From: Streptomyces humi
GTDB lineage: Bacteria > Actinomycetota > Actinomycetes > Streptomycetales > Streptomycetaceae
DNA: 38,544 nucleotides
Direction of reading: 5' to 3'
Assembly: GCF_001005085.2 (NCBI RefSeq)
Contig: NZ_LBMU02000031.1
Coordinates: 1-38,544, forward strand
Position 1 is the first letter of the stretch. Every line of letters begins with the position of its first letter. A program made the position numbers and the translations under genes. Of this stretch, positions 8,486-15,162 are shown in pieces. The notes under the pieces were generated by a model. That model made no database searches. It was not told the DNA's origin and was given only the letters and a program-made list of their open reading frames with translations.

Positions 8486-8956
8486 TCAGGCGCCGGTCGT
8501 GGAGCCCGGCCGGACGATCATCAGTACCGTCACGACGGCCCAGAGAAGGTTGAACAGCCCCGTGAACATGGCCAGTCGCACGGTCGCCTGCCGGAACCCG
8601 GCCCCGCTCCCGGCCCCGCTCCCGCCTTCGACCAGCGCGGTCTGCCGGGGCAGTACCAGGGCGACGAGGACGAGCGCCGCGAGGGCCGTGAGCGCGATCG
8701 ACGTGATCAGCCAGGCGCTGCCCAGCACATGCATGTTGCTCGCCGTGGCGAACCCGAACACCGGGACCACGACGCCGACGAGCGCGTACGCCCGGCAGAT
8801 CCGGTGCAGCAGTCGCAGGGTCTCGGCGGCCCGGAGGTCGTCCGGCGCCTCCAGGGCGCGCCGGGCGGCCGGCGGGAACATGCTGGCGGCCACGGTGACG
8901 GGGCCGATGGCGACGATCGCCGCGAGGACGTGGACGGCGAGGAGGAACTTGGTCAC
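8486..8956 (-). CDS. DUF2269-like small integral membrane protein
   Basis: A 156-aa protein with four hydrophobic segments (starting about residues 3, 55, 78 and 130) and little else: MTKFLLAVHVLAAIVAIGPV begins it. It fits the DUF2269 group of predicted integral membrane proteins of unknown function. A much longer open frame runs upstream, but its residues oppose the divergent GlxA-type gene and are not protein-like. GTG 8956 is supported by TACGGT exactly 7 nt upstream, implying a leaderless transcript. The gene lies 144 bp from the divergent regulator at 9101. Confidence 0.75.
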   Translation of the reverse strand: MTKFLLAVHVLAAIVAIGPVTVAASMFPPAARRALEAPDDLRAAETLRLLHRICRAYALVGVVVPVFGFATASNMHVLGSAWLITSIALTALAALVLVALVLPRQTALVEGGSGAGSGAGFRQATVRLAMFTGLFNLLWAVVTVLMIVRPGSTTGA

Positions 8957-8969
8957 GGCCTCGACCGTA
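8954..8969 (-). promoter_or_regulatory. Putative leaderless -10 of the DUF2269-like gene
   Basis: Minus-strand TACGGT (8969-8964), 7 nt, then GTG at 8956. No -35 is recognisable. Confidence 0.4.
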
Positions 8970-9088
8970 GGCGGCCGGCCGATCTTGCAGAAGCGGCGAT
9001 ACTGCCACTGTTCGACGGATTCCCGCCAGGAGCGGACGCCAGGGCCATGGAAGCCGGACCCCTTGTCGGCGGTAATCCGTCGGGCGAC

Positions 9089-9103
9089 TATGTTTCTGCC
9101 ATG
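9089..9103 (+). promoter_or_regulatory. Putative leaderless -10 of the GlxA-type regulator
   Basis: TATGTT (9089-9094) is followed by 6 nt and ATG 9101. The -35 is weak. No Shine-Dalgarno sequence precedes the start. Confidence 0.45.
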
Positions 9104-10057
9104 CACACCGTCGCCGTGCTCGTCCTGGACCAGGTCATCCCCTCCGACTTCACCGTGCCGATCGACACCTTCGGCTGGGCCCGGCTGCCCGACGGACGGG
9201 ACGCCTACCGGGTGCGGGTGTGCGGGCCCGCGGCCGAGGTGACCGCGGCGGGCGGCGCGTTCACGGTCAGGGCGCCGTACGGGCTGGACGCGCTCGCCGA
9301 CGCGGACACGGTCATCGTGCCGGGGGTCGCGGACCCCGCCGCCGCGCCGCCGGCCGAGGTCGCCGACGCCCTGCGCGCGGCCGCGGCGAACGGCACGCGG
9401 ATCGCGTCGGTCTGCGTCGGGGCGTTCGTCCTCGCCGCCACCGGTCTGCTCGACGGCCTGCGCGCGACCACGCACTGGGCCGCGGCCGACACCCTGGCCG
9501 CCCTGTACCCGGCGATCGAGGTGGACCCGAACGTGCTCTACGTGGACAACGGCCAGTTCCTGACCTCGGCGGGCGCGGCGGCCGCCATGGACATGTGCCT
9601 GCACCTGGTGCGCAGGGACTACGGCTCGGCGGTCGCCGCGCACACCGCGCGGATGTCGGTGATGCCGCTGGAACGGGAGGGCGGCCAGGCCCAGTTCATC
9701 GTCCACGACCAGCCGCCGGCGCCCGCCGGGGCCACCCTGGAGCCGCTGCTGAACTGGCTGGAGGACAACTGCGACCGGGACCTGACGCTGGAGGAGGTCG
9801 CGGCGCGGGCCGGCATGAGCACCCGGACCCTCAACCGCCGCTTCCGCGAGCAGACCGGCACCACGCCGTTGCAGTGGCTGCACCGGGCCCGGGTGCGCCG
9901 GGCGCAGCACCTGCTGGAGACCACCGGCCACCCCGTCGAGCGCATCGCGGCCCAGTCGGGCTTCGGTTCACCGACGGCCTTCCGGGAACGCTTCCGCCGG
10001 GTCGTCGGGACGAGCCCGCAGGCCTACCGACGGTCGTTCCGCAGCTCGGCCGGCTAG
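9101..10057 (+). CDS. GlxA-family transcriptional regulator (DJ-1/PfpI domain plus AraC HTH)
   Basis: A 318-aa regulator. Residues 1-170 form a DJ-1/PfpI (glutamine amidotransferase-like) domain, with the nucleophile-elbow region IASVCVGAF followed by LAATGLLDG and TTHW, all usual in GlxA regulators. Residues ~215-315 are an AraC-type double helix-turn-helix: LTLEEVAARAGMSTRTLNRRF and VERIAAQSGFGSPTAFRERF, ending GTSPQAYRR. It starts 144 bp from the divergent membrane-protein gene, a plausible target. The open frame continues far upstream, but ATG 9101 is the only start that gives a normal domain boundary, and it has a leaderless-type -10. Confidence 0.9.
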   Translation: MHTVAVLVLDQVIPSDFTVPIDTFGWARLPDGRDAYRVRVCGPAAEVTAAGGAFTVRAPYGLDALADADTVIVPGVADPAAAPPAEVADALRAAAANGTRIASVCVGAFVLAATGLLDGLRATTHWAAADTLAALYPAIEVDPNVLYVDNGQFLTSAGAAAAMDMCLHLVRRDYGSAVAAHTARMSVMPLEREGGQAQFIVHDQPPAPAGATLEPLLNWLEDNCDRDLTLEEVAARAGMSTRTLNRRFREQTGTTPLQWLHRARVRRAQHLLETTGHPVERIAAQSGFGSPTAFRERFRRVVGTSPQAYRRSFRSSAG

Positions 10058-10086
10058 CCGCCGACACGGGGCCTCGGGCCCGGCGG
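10058..10086. terminator. Composite hairpin between convergent genes
   Basis: CCGCC (10058-10062) pairs with GGCGG (10082-10086), and inside it GGGCC-TCG-GGCCC (10069-10081) forms a stem with a 3-nt loop; six bases bulge on the left side. It sits between the stops of the GlxA-type gene and the small membrane-protein gene. Confidence 0.5.
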
Positions 10087-10099
10087 TCGTCGCGGGTGG

Positions 10100-10402
10100 T
10101 CAGGCGCGGCGGTCGGCGACGGCCCAGGACGCCAGAGCCACCGCGCCCGCCACGCCGAACACGGACGGCCAGGCGCCGACCTTCTTCGCCAGCGGATGCG
10201 ACCCGGCGAACGCGGCGACGTACGCGGCGGACAACGCACCCGCCGCCTTCCCGCCCGCCCGCTGCCGCCACTGCCGCGCGGCCGCGACCCCGGCGACGGC
10301 CAGCACGGCTCCGCCCAGTGGCCGCTGCTTCGTCCAACGGGCCACGCCGTACCCTCCGACGAGCCCACCCGCGGCGATCACGGAACTGGGAACCCTGGCC
10401 AT
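10100..10402 (-). CDS. Small hypothetical membrane protein
   Basis: A 100-aa protein with three moderately hydrophobic segments (VIAAGGLVGGYGVARW, LGGAVLAVAGVAAARQW, VFGVAGAVALASWAVA) separated by short basic stretches. I recognise no domain. ATG 10402 is preceded by GGGAGAG with 4-5 nt spacing; an in-frame ATG at 10417 also has a GGGAGA upstream and cannot be excluded. It is convergent with the GlxA-type gene and follows the sigma/membrane-partner operon on the same strand. Confidence 0.65.
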   Translation of the reverse strand: MARVPSSVIAAGGLVGGYGVARWTKQRPLGGAVLAVAGVAAARQWRQRAGGKAAGALSAAYVAAFAGSHPLAKKVGAWPSVFGVAGAVALASWAVADRRA

Positions 10403-10494
10403 CGCGCTCTCCCTCATGTCTGGATCTCCCGAGGCTAACCCGGCGACGACCCCACCGGGCGGACCTGAGTCGACCCGTGTCAACCCCGGTGACG

Positions 10495-11760
10495 TCAGGA
10501 CCTCCACCGTGGGCTGAGGGCGATCGCCCGGAGCTGCTTCATGGTCAGGGCCGGAGCGGTGCGGGTGGCGGCGGTCCGCTGGGAGCCGGAGTTGAAGGCG
10601 CTGATCACCACGCGGAACCCGTCCGTGCGCAGGGTGTCGGCGGTCCACATGACGACCCCCGCACCGCCCTTCTCGCCGGGCGCCTTCCGCTCCGCGACCA
10701 GGGTCCCGTCGGGCAGGGTCTCGGAGCCGGAGCCGAACAGCTGACCCGCGACGTCCGACATGTCCGGCTGCACGTTGATCTGGACGAGGCTCCTGCCGTG
10801 CCCGTCGTCCACGACCACGTACGTGAACTGGTCGTCGTCGCTGCCGTGCGCCACCACTTTCAGCCCCTTGGGAATCAGCGAGGCGAGGGTCTGCCGGATC
10901 CCCTTGGCGTCCTGCCCGGCGGTGGGCGGCTCCTGGGTCTGCCGGGGGTCCTCGGGAATGGCGTCGACGACCCCCCGCCACTCCTTCGCGGCCGCCAGCA
11001 CCTTCAACTGTGCGGCGGAAAGCGGCGGTTGTTCCCGGCTGATCGGCGCGTCCTTCTCGGCCGCCGCGTTCCACTCGCTGACGGAGACGTGCTGGCCGTC
11101 CGGGGTGACCAGGTTCGCCGTCCAGAGCTTCGTGTCCACGCGCCGGTCCGGGTACTCGTACCCCTTCACGACGGTGACGACGGAGGCGTCGGGCAGATGG
11201 CTGGTGACGCAGCTGTCGTAGGGGATGTACAGCTTGTCGGGGCACTGGGTGACCTGGCGGGCGTCGGTCCCGCCGGGCAGCACCCGGTTCACGGCGACGC
11301 TGATGGCGGCGGCACCGTGCCCGTCGTCGTACACCACCTGCGCGTACGGATCCACGAGCGGCTCGTCCGGGTCGACGCCGCGTCCCTCGGCCTGCCGGGT
11401 CTTCCCCGCGGGCAGCAGTTTCTCCAGCGTGCCGATCATGTCGTCCGAGGTGACCGGGCGTACGGCGGAGGGGGACGCGGTGACGTGCGGGGTCGTACTC
11501 ACCGCGGCGGGCGGCCTGGTGGACGACGACGAGCCGCCCCAGGACACCGCCACCGCGCCGCCCACACCGACCAGCGCCACCCCCGCCGCGCCGCCCAGCA
11601 CGGCGGCTCGCCGGCGCCGCCGCAGCCGCCGCCCCCGGGCCGTGCCGGCGTCGGCGAGCGCGGCCCGGTCGGTGTCGAAACCGCCGCCGGTGTGACGCAG
11701 GGCGGCGGAGAGCTCACGTTCGAAGGGATCGCTGTCGCTGTGCCGCTGCTCGACGGGCAT
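10495..11760 (-). CDS. Single-pass membrane protein, probable partner (anti-sigma-like) of the adjacent ECF sigma factor
   Basis: A 421-aa protein: a short acidic N-terminal cytoplasmic part (~60 residues), an arginine cluster (RRLRRRRR), one membrane helix (AAVLGGAAGVALVGVGGAVAVSW), then a Ser/Thr/Pro linker and a large extracytoplasmic part with two similar halves (VVYDDGHGAAAISV and YVVVDDGHGRSLVQI). The gene starts 29 bp after the sigma factor stop, so the two are co-transcribed. Position and topology suggest control of the sigma factor from outside signals, but I see no zinc-binding anti-sigma motif, so the role is inferred. The start at ATG 11760 avoids an Arg-rich extension. Confidence 0.78.
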   Translation of the reverse strand: MPVEQRHSDSDPFERELSAALRHTGGGFDTDRAALADAGTARGRRLRRRRRAAVLGGAAGVALVGVGGAVAVSWGGSSSSTRPPAAVSTTPHVTASPSAVRPVTSDDMIGTLEKLLPAGKTRQAEGRGVDPDEPLVDPYAQVVYDDGHGAAAISVAVNRVLPGGTDARQVTQCPDKLYIPYDSCVTSHLPDASVVTVVKGYEYPDRRVDTKLWTANLVTPDGQHVSVSEWNAAAEKDAPISREQPPLSAAQLKVLAAAKEWRGVVDAIPEDPRQTQEPPTAGQDAKGIRQTLASLIPKGLKVVAHGSDDDQFTYVVVDDGHGRSLVQINVQPDMSDVAGQLFGSGSETLPDGTLVAERKAPGEKGGAGVVMWTADTLRTDGFRVVISAFNSGSQRTAATRTAPALTMKQLRAIALSPRWRS

Positions 11761-11789
11761 GACGAACCACCGCTTCCACAAGGTTGAGG

Positions 11790-12296
11790 TCAGGAACGGG
11801 CGTACTCGGCGAGGTCCTCGCCCAGCAGCTCGCGCAGCCGTGCCAGGGCTCGCACGCACCGGGTCCGGACGGCGGCCGAACTCACGTTGAGCACGTCCGC
11901 GGTCTCCTGTATCGACCGGTCCTCCCAGTACCGCAGGACGACCACGGCCCGGTCCTTGGCGGGCAGCCGGGCGAGCGCGTCCAGAAGGGTCAGCCGCAGG
12001 GACGGATCGGCGCCGGCGGCCACCACGTCGGGGAACGAGTCCCGCGCCCGTTCCCGGCTGCTGAACCGCCGCCGGTGGGCGAGGAAGGTCCGGGTCAGGA
12101 CGGTCTGCGCGTACCCGGCGGGGTTCCCGACGCGGGACACGCGCCCCCAGCGGACGTAGATCTGCCCGAGGGCCTCCTGCACCAGGTCCTCGGCGAGGTG
12201 GGTGTCCCCGGCGGTGAGCAGACAGGCGGACCGGTACAGATGCCCGGCCCGCGCCGCGGCGAACTCGACGTAGCCCTCCACCGCCGTGTGCCCCAT
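11790..12296 (-). CDS. SigE-family ECF RNA polymerase sigma factor
   Basis: A 168-aa sigma factor of the normal length for the SigE group. Region 2 is visible as FAAARAGHLYRSACLLTAGDxHxAEDLVQEAL in the first 45 residues, followed by RWGRVSRVGNPAGYAQTVLT; region 4 is LARLPAKDRAVVVLRYWEDRSIQETADVLNV with SSAAVRTRCVRAL (quoted in parts) near the end. ATG 12296 has GGGAGAG 7 nt upstream; a GTG at 12380 would add 28 unstructured residues and lacks a good site. It heads a two-gene operon with the membrane protein downstream. The target promoters cannot be told. Confidence 0.9.
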   Translation of the reverse strand: MGHTAVEGYVEFAAARAGHLYRSACLLTAGDTHLAEDLVQEALGQIYVRWGRVSRVGNPAGYAQTVLTRTFLAHRRRFSSRERARDSFPDVVAAGADPSLRLTLLDALARLPAKDRAVVVLRYWEDRSIQETADVLNVSSAAVRTRCVRALARLRELLGEDLAEYARS

Positions 12297-12479
12297 CCGC
12301 GAGCTCTCCCGTCCCCGTCCGGTCCCCGGCGCCCGTGCCGTCTCCGGTGGCGTGCCGTCGCCGGCGTTCTGCTGTGTCACCTCATTGATGCGGTGGGCCG
12401 GGGGAAATGTTTCAGGGAACGCAAAGAAATCTCAGAGGAGGCACATGGCCCGAACCCCTCGGCCCCACCCCTCGGCCCC

Positions 12480-13040
12480 TCAGACCCGTTCCAGCGGGCG
12501 GTGGTCCCCGGCGGGCAGCTCCACCCGGATCGCGTCCTCCGGACGCACCACACCCCCCACCTTCACCACACTCATCACCCCGGCCTTGCGGACCACCCGC
12601 CCGGCCTCGTCCCGCCCGACGACCTGCTTCAGCAACCCCGCCTGGAAGCCGTCGATCTGCCGGCACGGATTGCGCAGCCCGGTCACCTCGACGACGGCCT
12701 CCGCCCCGATCCGCAGCAGCGTCCCGGCCGGCAGTCCCAGCAGCTCGATGCCACGGGTGGTGATGTTCTCCCCGAGCTCCCCGGCCGTCACCCGGAACCC
12801 GGCGCTCCGCACCTCCTCGAACAACTCCTCGTGGATGAGGTGCACCTGCCGCAGGTTCGGCTGGGTCGGATCCTGCGCCACCCGGGACCGGTGCCGCACG
12901 GTCACCCCCGCGTGCACATCCCCTTCCACCCCGAGCCCGGCGAGCAGCGTGATGCTCTCCCGGTTCGGCTTCGTGAAGGAGTAGACGTCATGACGGCTGA
13001 CAGCGACCACGACCCCGTCCATCGGATTCACGAGACTCAT
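12480..13040 (-). CDS. MOSC domain-containing protein
   Basis: A 186-aa protein that is almost entirely a MOSC (molybdenum cofactor sulfurase C-terminal) domain, the beta-barrel found in YiiM-type proteins. Visible features are VYSFTKPNRESITLLAGLGVEGDVHAG in parts (residues ~18-45), RQVHLIHEELFEE, GELGENITTRGIE and the conserved cysteine in GLRNPCRQID, which would bind sulfur or cofactor. YiiM-type proteins act in N-hydroxylated base reduction with Moco; that role is only possible here. ATG 13040 is supported by TAGGGT 7 nt upstream (leaderless type); a GTG at 13058 is the alternative. Confidence 0.88.
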   Translation of the reverse strand: MSLVNPMDGVVVAVSRHDVYSFTKPNRESITLLAGLGVEGDVHAGVTVRHRSRVAQDPTQPNLRQVHLIHEELFEEVRSAGFRVTAGELGENITTRGIELLGLPAGTLLRIGAEAVVEVTGLRNPCRQIDGFQAGLLKQVVGRDEAGRVVRKAGVMSVVKVGGVVRPEDAIRVELPAGDHRPLERV

Positions 13041-13053
13041 GAGGCCGACCCTA
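13038..13053 (-). promoter_or_regulatory. Putative leaderless -10 of the MOSC gene
   Basis: Minus-strand TAGGGT (13053-13048), 7 nt, ATG at 13040. It favours 13040 over the GTG at 13058 as the start. Confidence 0.4.
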
Positions 13054-13109
13054 ACCACGTGGGCGGCGTGGGCACCACGGAGTTCGCGCGTTGCCCGCTC
13101 GCCTCCGGG

Positions 13110-14027
13110 TCACCAGGGGACCACCCCTTCGTCGTCGAAGAAGCCGCCGGTCGGGCCGGAGTCGGGCAGGGTCGCGAGCCGGATCGCGATCGCCGCGCCC
13201 TGCTCCGGGGTGCGCACGCCGCGGAAACCGTTGAGGTCGGTCGCGCAGTAACCGGGGCAGCCGGCGTTGACCAGGATGTTCGTGTCGCTCAGTTCCTTGG
13301 CGTACTGGACGGTGACGGCGTTCAGGAAGGTCTTCGACGGCGCGTAGGCCACGGCGATCGGGCCCACCTCGGCGCCGGGCGTGGACTGCCGGGTCAGTGA
13401 ACCGACGCTGCTGGACATGTTCACGATCCGCGGCGAGGCCGAGCGGCGCAGCAGCGGCAGCATCGCGTTGGTGACCCGGATGACCCCGATGACGTTGGTC
13501 TCCACGGCCGCCCGCACCGCCGTGACGTCGACGCTGGTGGGCAGCTGCCGCATGCCGCCGGTGATCCCGGCGTTGTTCACCAGCACGTCGAGCCGGCCGG
13601 CGCGCTCCTCGACCAGCGCGGCGGCGGCGGCCACGCTCGCGTCGTCGGTCACGTCCAGCGGTACGCCGAACGCGTCCACGCCGGCCGCCCGCAGCTTCGC
13701 CACGGCACCCTCGCGCGCCTCCTCGTTCCGGGCGCCGACCCCGACCTGCCAGCCGAGGGCGCCGAGCCCCGCCGCGATCTCGTACCCGATGCCCTTGTTC
13801 GCGCCGGTCACCAGCGCGATCGTCGACGCGTTCCGCCGCGCGTCCGCTTGTTCGTTCTGCTGCTCGCTGGTCTGCTCGCTGGTCTGCCCGTTGCGCTGTT
13901 CGTCGCGCTGTTCGTTGTTCTGGCCGTTGCTCTGCCGGTTGCGCTGCTCGTTGGTGTCGTTGCTGTCGTTGCTGTCGTTGCTGTCGTTGCTGTGCTCGTT
14001 GCTGTGCTCATTGCTGTGTTCGCTCAT
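13110..14027 (-). CDS. SDR-family oxidoreductase with Asn/Ser/Gln/Glu-rich repetitive N-terminal extension
   Basis: A 305-aa classical short-chain dehydrogenase/reductase: TGANKGIG (74-81) binds NADP(H), NNAG is at 151-154, catalytic Ser ~206, and YAPSK gives Tyr228 and Lys232. Domain end is usual. The first ~66 residues are unlike any SDR: repeats of EHSN and DSN, then a Gln/Asn/Glu/Arg-rich run, made of 9- to 12-bp DNA repeats. No later in-frame start would keep the first beta strand of the fold, so the head seems to be translated. It is divergent from the LysR gene, 104 bp apart, and likely its target. The substrate is unknown. Confidence 0.85.
   Translation of the reverse strand: MSEHSNEHSNEHSNDSNDSNDSNDTNEQRNRQSNGQNNEQRDEQRNGQTSEQTSEQQNEQADARRNASTIALVTGANKGIGYEIAAGLGALGWQVGVGARNEEAREGAVAKLRAAGVDAFGVPLDVTDDASVAAAAALVEERAGRLDVLVNNAGITGGMRQLPTSVDVTAVRAAVETNVIGVIRVTNAMLPLLRRSASPRIVNMSSSVGSLTRQSTPGAEVGPIAVAYAPSKTFLNAVTVQYAKELSDTNILVNAGCPGYCATDLNGFRGVRTPEQGAAIAIRLATLPDSGPTGGFFDDEGVVPW
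13850..14027. repeat. Short-unit coding repeats in the SDR N terminus
   Basis: On the plus strand, GTCGTTGCT-type 9-bp units repeat about four times around 13955-13995, followed by GTGCTCGTTGCT-type 12-bp units to 14020, and looser CTGCTCG/TTGTTC units from 13850. All keep the reading frame (multiples of 3), so length changes would lengthen or shorten the protein head. Confidence 0.8.
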
Positions 14028-14083
14028 GCCGTCGATCCTGGCCGCGGCGGGCCCGGCCCGGCCAACACCGATCGGGTGGGCGG

Positions 14084-14102
14084 CGATACCCGCCGGGTAT
14101 CG
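14084..14102. promoter_or_regulatory. Perfect palindrome with T-N11-A core, probable LysR operator
   Basis: CGATACCC-GCC-GGGTATCG is a perfect 8-bp inverted repeat and contains TACCCGCCGGGTA, the T-N11-A core of LysR-type binding sites. It lies between the divergent SDR and LysR genes, ending 17 nt before the LysR -10, so it could serve both autorepression and activation of the SDR gene. Confidence 0.7.
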
Positions 14103-14119
14103 ATCCCGGCCGGCCGCAG

Positions 14120-14134
14120 TAGCATGACCGGGTG
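14120..14134 (+). promoter_or_regulatory. Putative leaderless -10 of the LysR gene
   Basis: TAGCAT (14120-14125), 6 nt, then GTG 14132. The ATG inside the hexamer is out of frame with the regulator. Confidence 0.45.
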
Positions 14135-14980
14135 GAGACGCGTGAGCTGCGCTATTTCGTGGCCGTCGCCGAGGAGCTGCACTTCGGCAGGGCAGCCGAG
14201 CGGCTCGGGATCGCCCAGCCCCCGCTGTCCCGGGCGATCGGCCTGCTGGAACGGCGCCTCGGAGCGACCCTCCTCGACCGCACCAGCCGCACGGTCACCC
14301 TGACCGACGCAGGTTCGGTGCTCCTGCGCGAGGCCCGCGCCGCCCTGGGCGCCGTGGCGGCAGCCGAGCGCCGCACCCGGCGCGCCGCTCTCGCCGCGAC
14401 CGGCGAACCCGGCGTGGTCCTCGCCACGAAGGCCGGCGCGTCCGGCGAACTCCTGGCGAAACTCCTCGACGCCTACGCCGCCGAACCCGACGCGGTCACC
14501 GTCGACCTCCTGCTGTGCGGCATCGGCGAACAGGAACACATGCTGCGCGACGGCCGAGCCGACGTGGCGCTGCTGCACCTGCCGTTCGACTCCACGGCAG
14601 GCCTCGACACCGAGGAACTCCGTACCGAGAACCAGGTGGTGCTGCTGCCCGCCGGGCACCCCCTGACCACCCGGACCCACGTCCGCACGGCCGAGGTCAC
14701 CGGCCTGCCCGACCTTCCGCTGCCGCGCTGGCCGGGCCCCGACGGCACATACCCGGACGGCCCCGGCCCCCGGGCCCACGACCACGCACAGCTGTACCAG
14801 CTGATCGCGCTGGGCCGCGCCTGCTGGATCGCACCGGAGTCCAGCCGGGCCCAGCTCCGCGACGACGTGGTCGCCGTACCCGTCCTGGACGCGCCGCCGG
14901 TCACGACCGTCATCGCCTGGCCGCCGCACAGCCGGTCGAGGGCCGTCGCGGGACTCGTCCGGGCGGCGACGGCCCTGTGA
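14132..14980 (+). CDS. LysR-family transcriptional regulator
   Basis: A 282-aa regulator of near-normal LTTR length. Residues 1-60 are the winged helix-turn-helix: METRELRYFVAVAEELHFGR, AAERLGIAQPPLSRAIGLLE, RRLGATLLDRTSRTVTLTDAG. The rest is a periplasmic-binding-like co-inducer domain (GVVLATKAG at ~92 onwards). It is divergently transcribed from the SDR gene at 13110-14027 with a perfect T-N11-A palindrome between them, the classical arrangement for control of a neighbouring enzyme. Its stop codon lies inside a 28-bp tandem repeat. The inducer is unknown. Confidence 0.92.
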   Translation: METRELRYFVAVAEELHFGRAAERLGIAQPPLSRAIGLLERRLGATLLDRTSRTVTLTDAGSVLLREARAALGAVAAAERRTRRAALAATGEPGVVLATKAGASGELLAKLLDAYAAEPDAVTVDLLLCGIGEQEHMLRDGRADVALLHLPFDSTAGLDTEELRTENQVVLLPAGHPLTTRTHVRTAEVTGLPDLPLPRWPGPDGTYPDGPGPRAHDHAQLYQLIALGRACWIAPESSRAQLRDDVVAVPVLDAPPVTTVIAWPPHSRSRAVAGLVRAATAL

Positions 14981-15059
14981 CTGCGGTTCTGTGACGACGG
15001 ACCTGTGACTGCGGTTCTGTGACGACGACCCTGTGACGGCGGCCCTGGGACGACCGTCC
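14975..15059. repeat. 28-bp tandem repeat, about three copies
   Basis: The unit beginning CTGTGACTGCGGTTCTGTGA starts at 14975, 15003 and, more diverged, 15031. The first copy includes the last codons of the LysR gene, so the C terminus lies on repeated DNA. Confidence 0.8.
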
Positions 15060-15065
15060 CGTGAC

Positions 15066-15087
15066 GGCGGCCGGCCGCCCGGCCGCC
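15066..15087. terminator. Hairpin between convergent LysR and amidase genes
   Basis: GGCGGCCGG-CCGC-CCGGCCGCC gives a perfect 9-bp stem with a 4-nt loop between the ends of two convergent genes. No T tract follows. Confidence 0.55.
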
Positions 15088-15090
15088 GCT

Positions 15091-15160
15091 GTGGGTGTGA
15101 GCGTGGGTGTGGGTGTGAGCGTGGGTGTGGGTGTGAGCGTGGGTGTGGGCGTGGTGGGGC
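15091..15160. repeat. GT-rich 18-bp tandem repeat
   Basis: GTGGGTGTGGGTGTGAGC repeats in tandem (a shortened copy at 15091, full copies at 15103 and 15121, a degenerate one at 15139), ending just before the amidase stop codon at 15163. Strong G/T strand asymmetry. Confidence 0.85.
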
Positions 15161-15162
15161 CG

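Noticed and set aside
9101..9931. Long minus-strand extension of the DUF2269-like gene opposite the GlxA-type regulator
   Set aside because: The extension is antisense to a well-defined regulator and lacks protein-like composition; GTG 8956 gives the membrane protein its natural N terminus.
15091..15160. Regular repeats that might be taken for a small CRISPR array
   Set aside because: Units are contiguous with no unique spacers and there are no cas genes; this is a simple tandem repeat.
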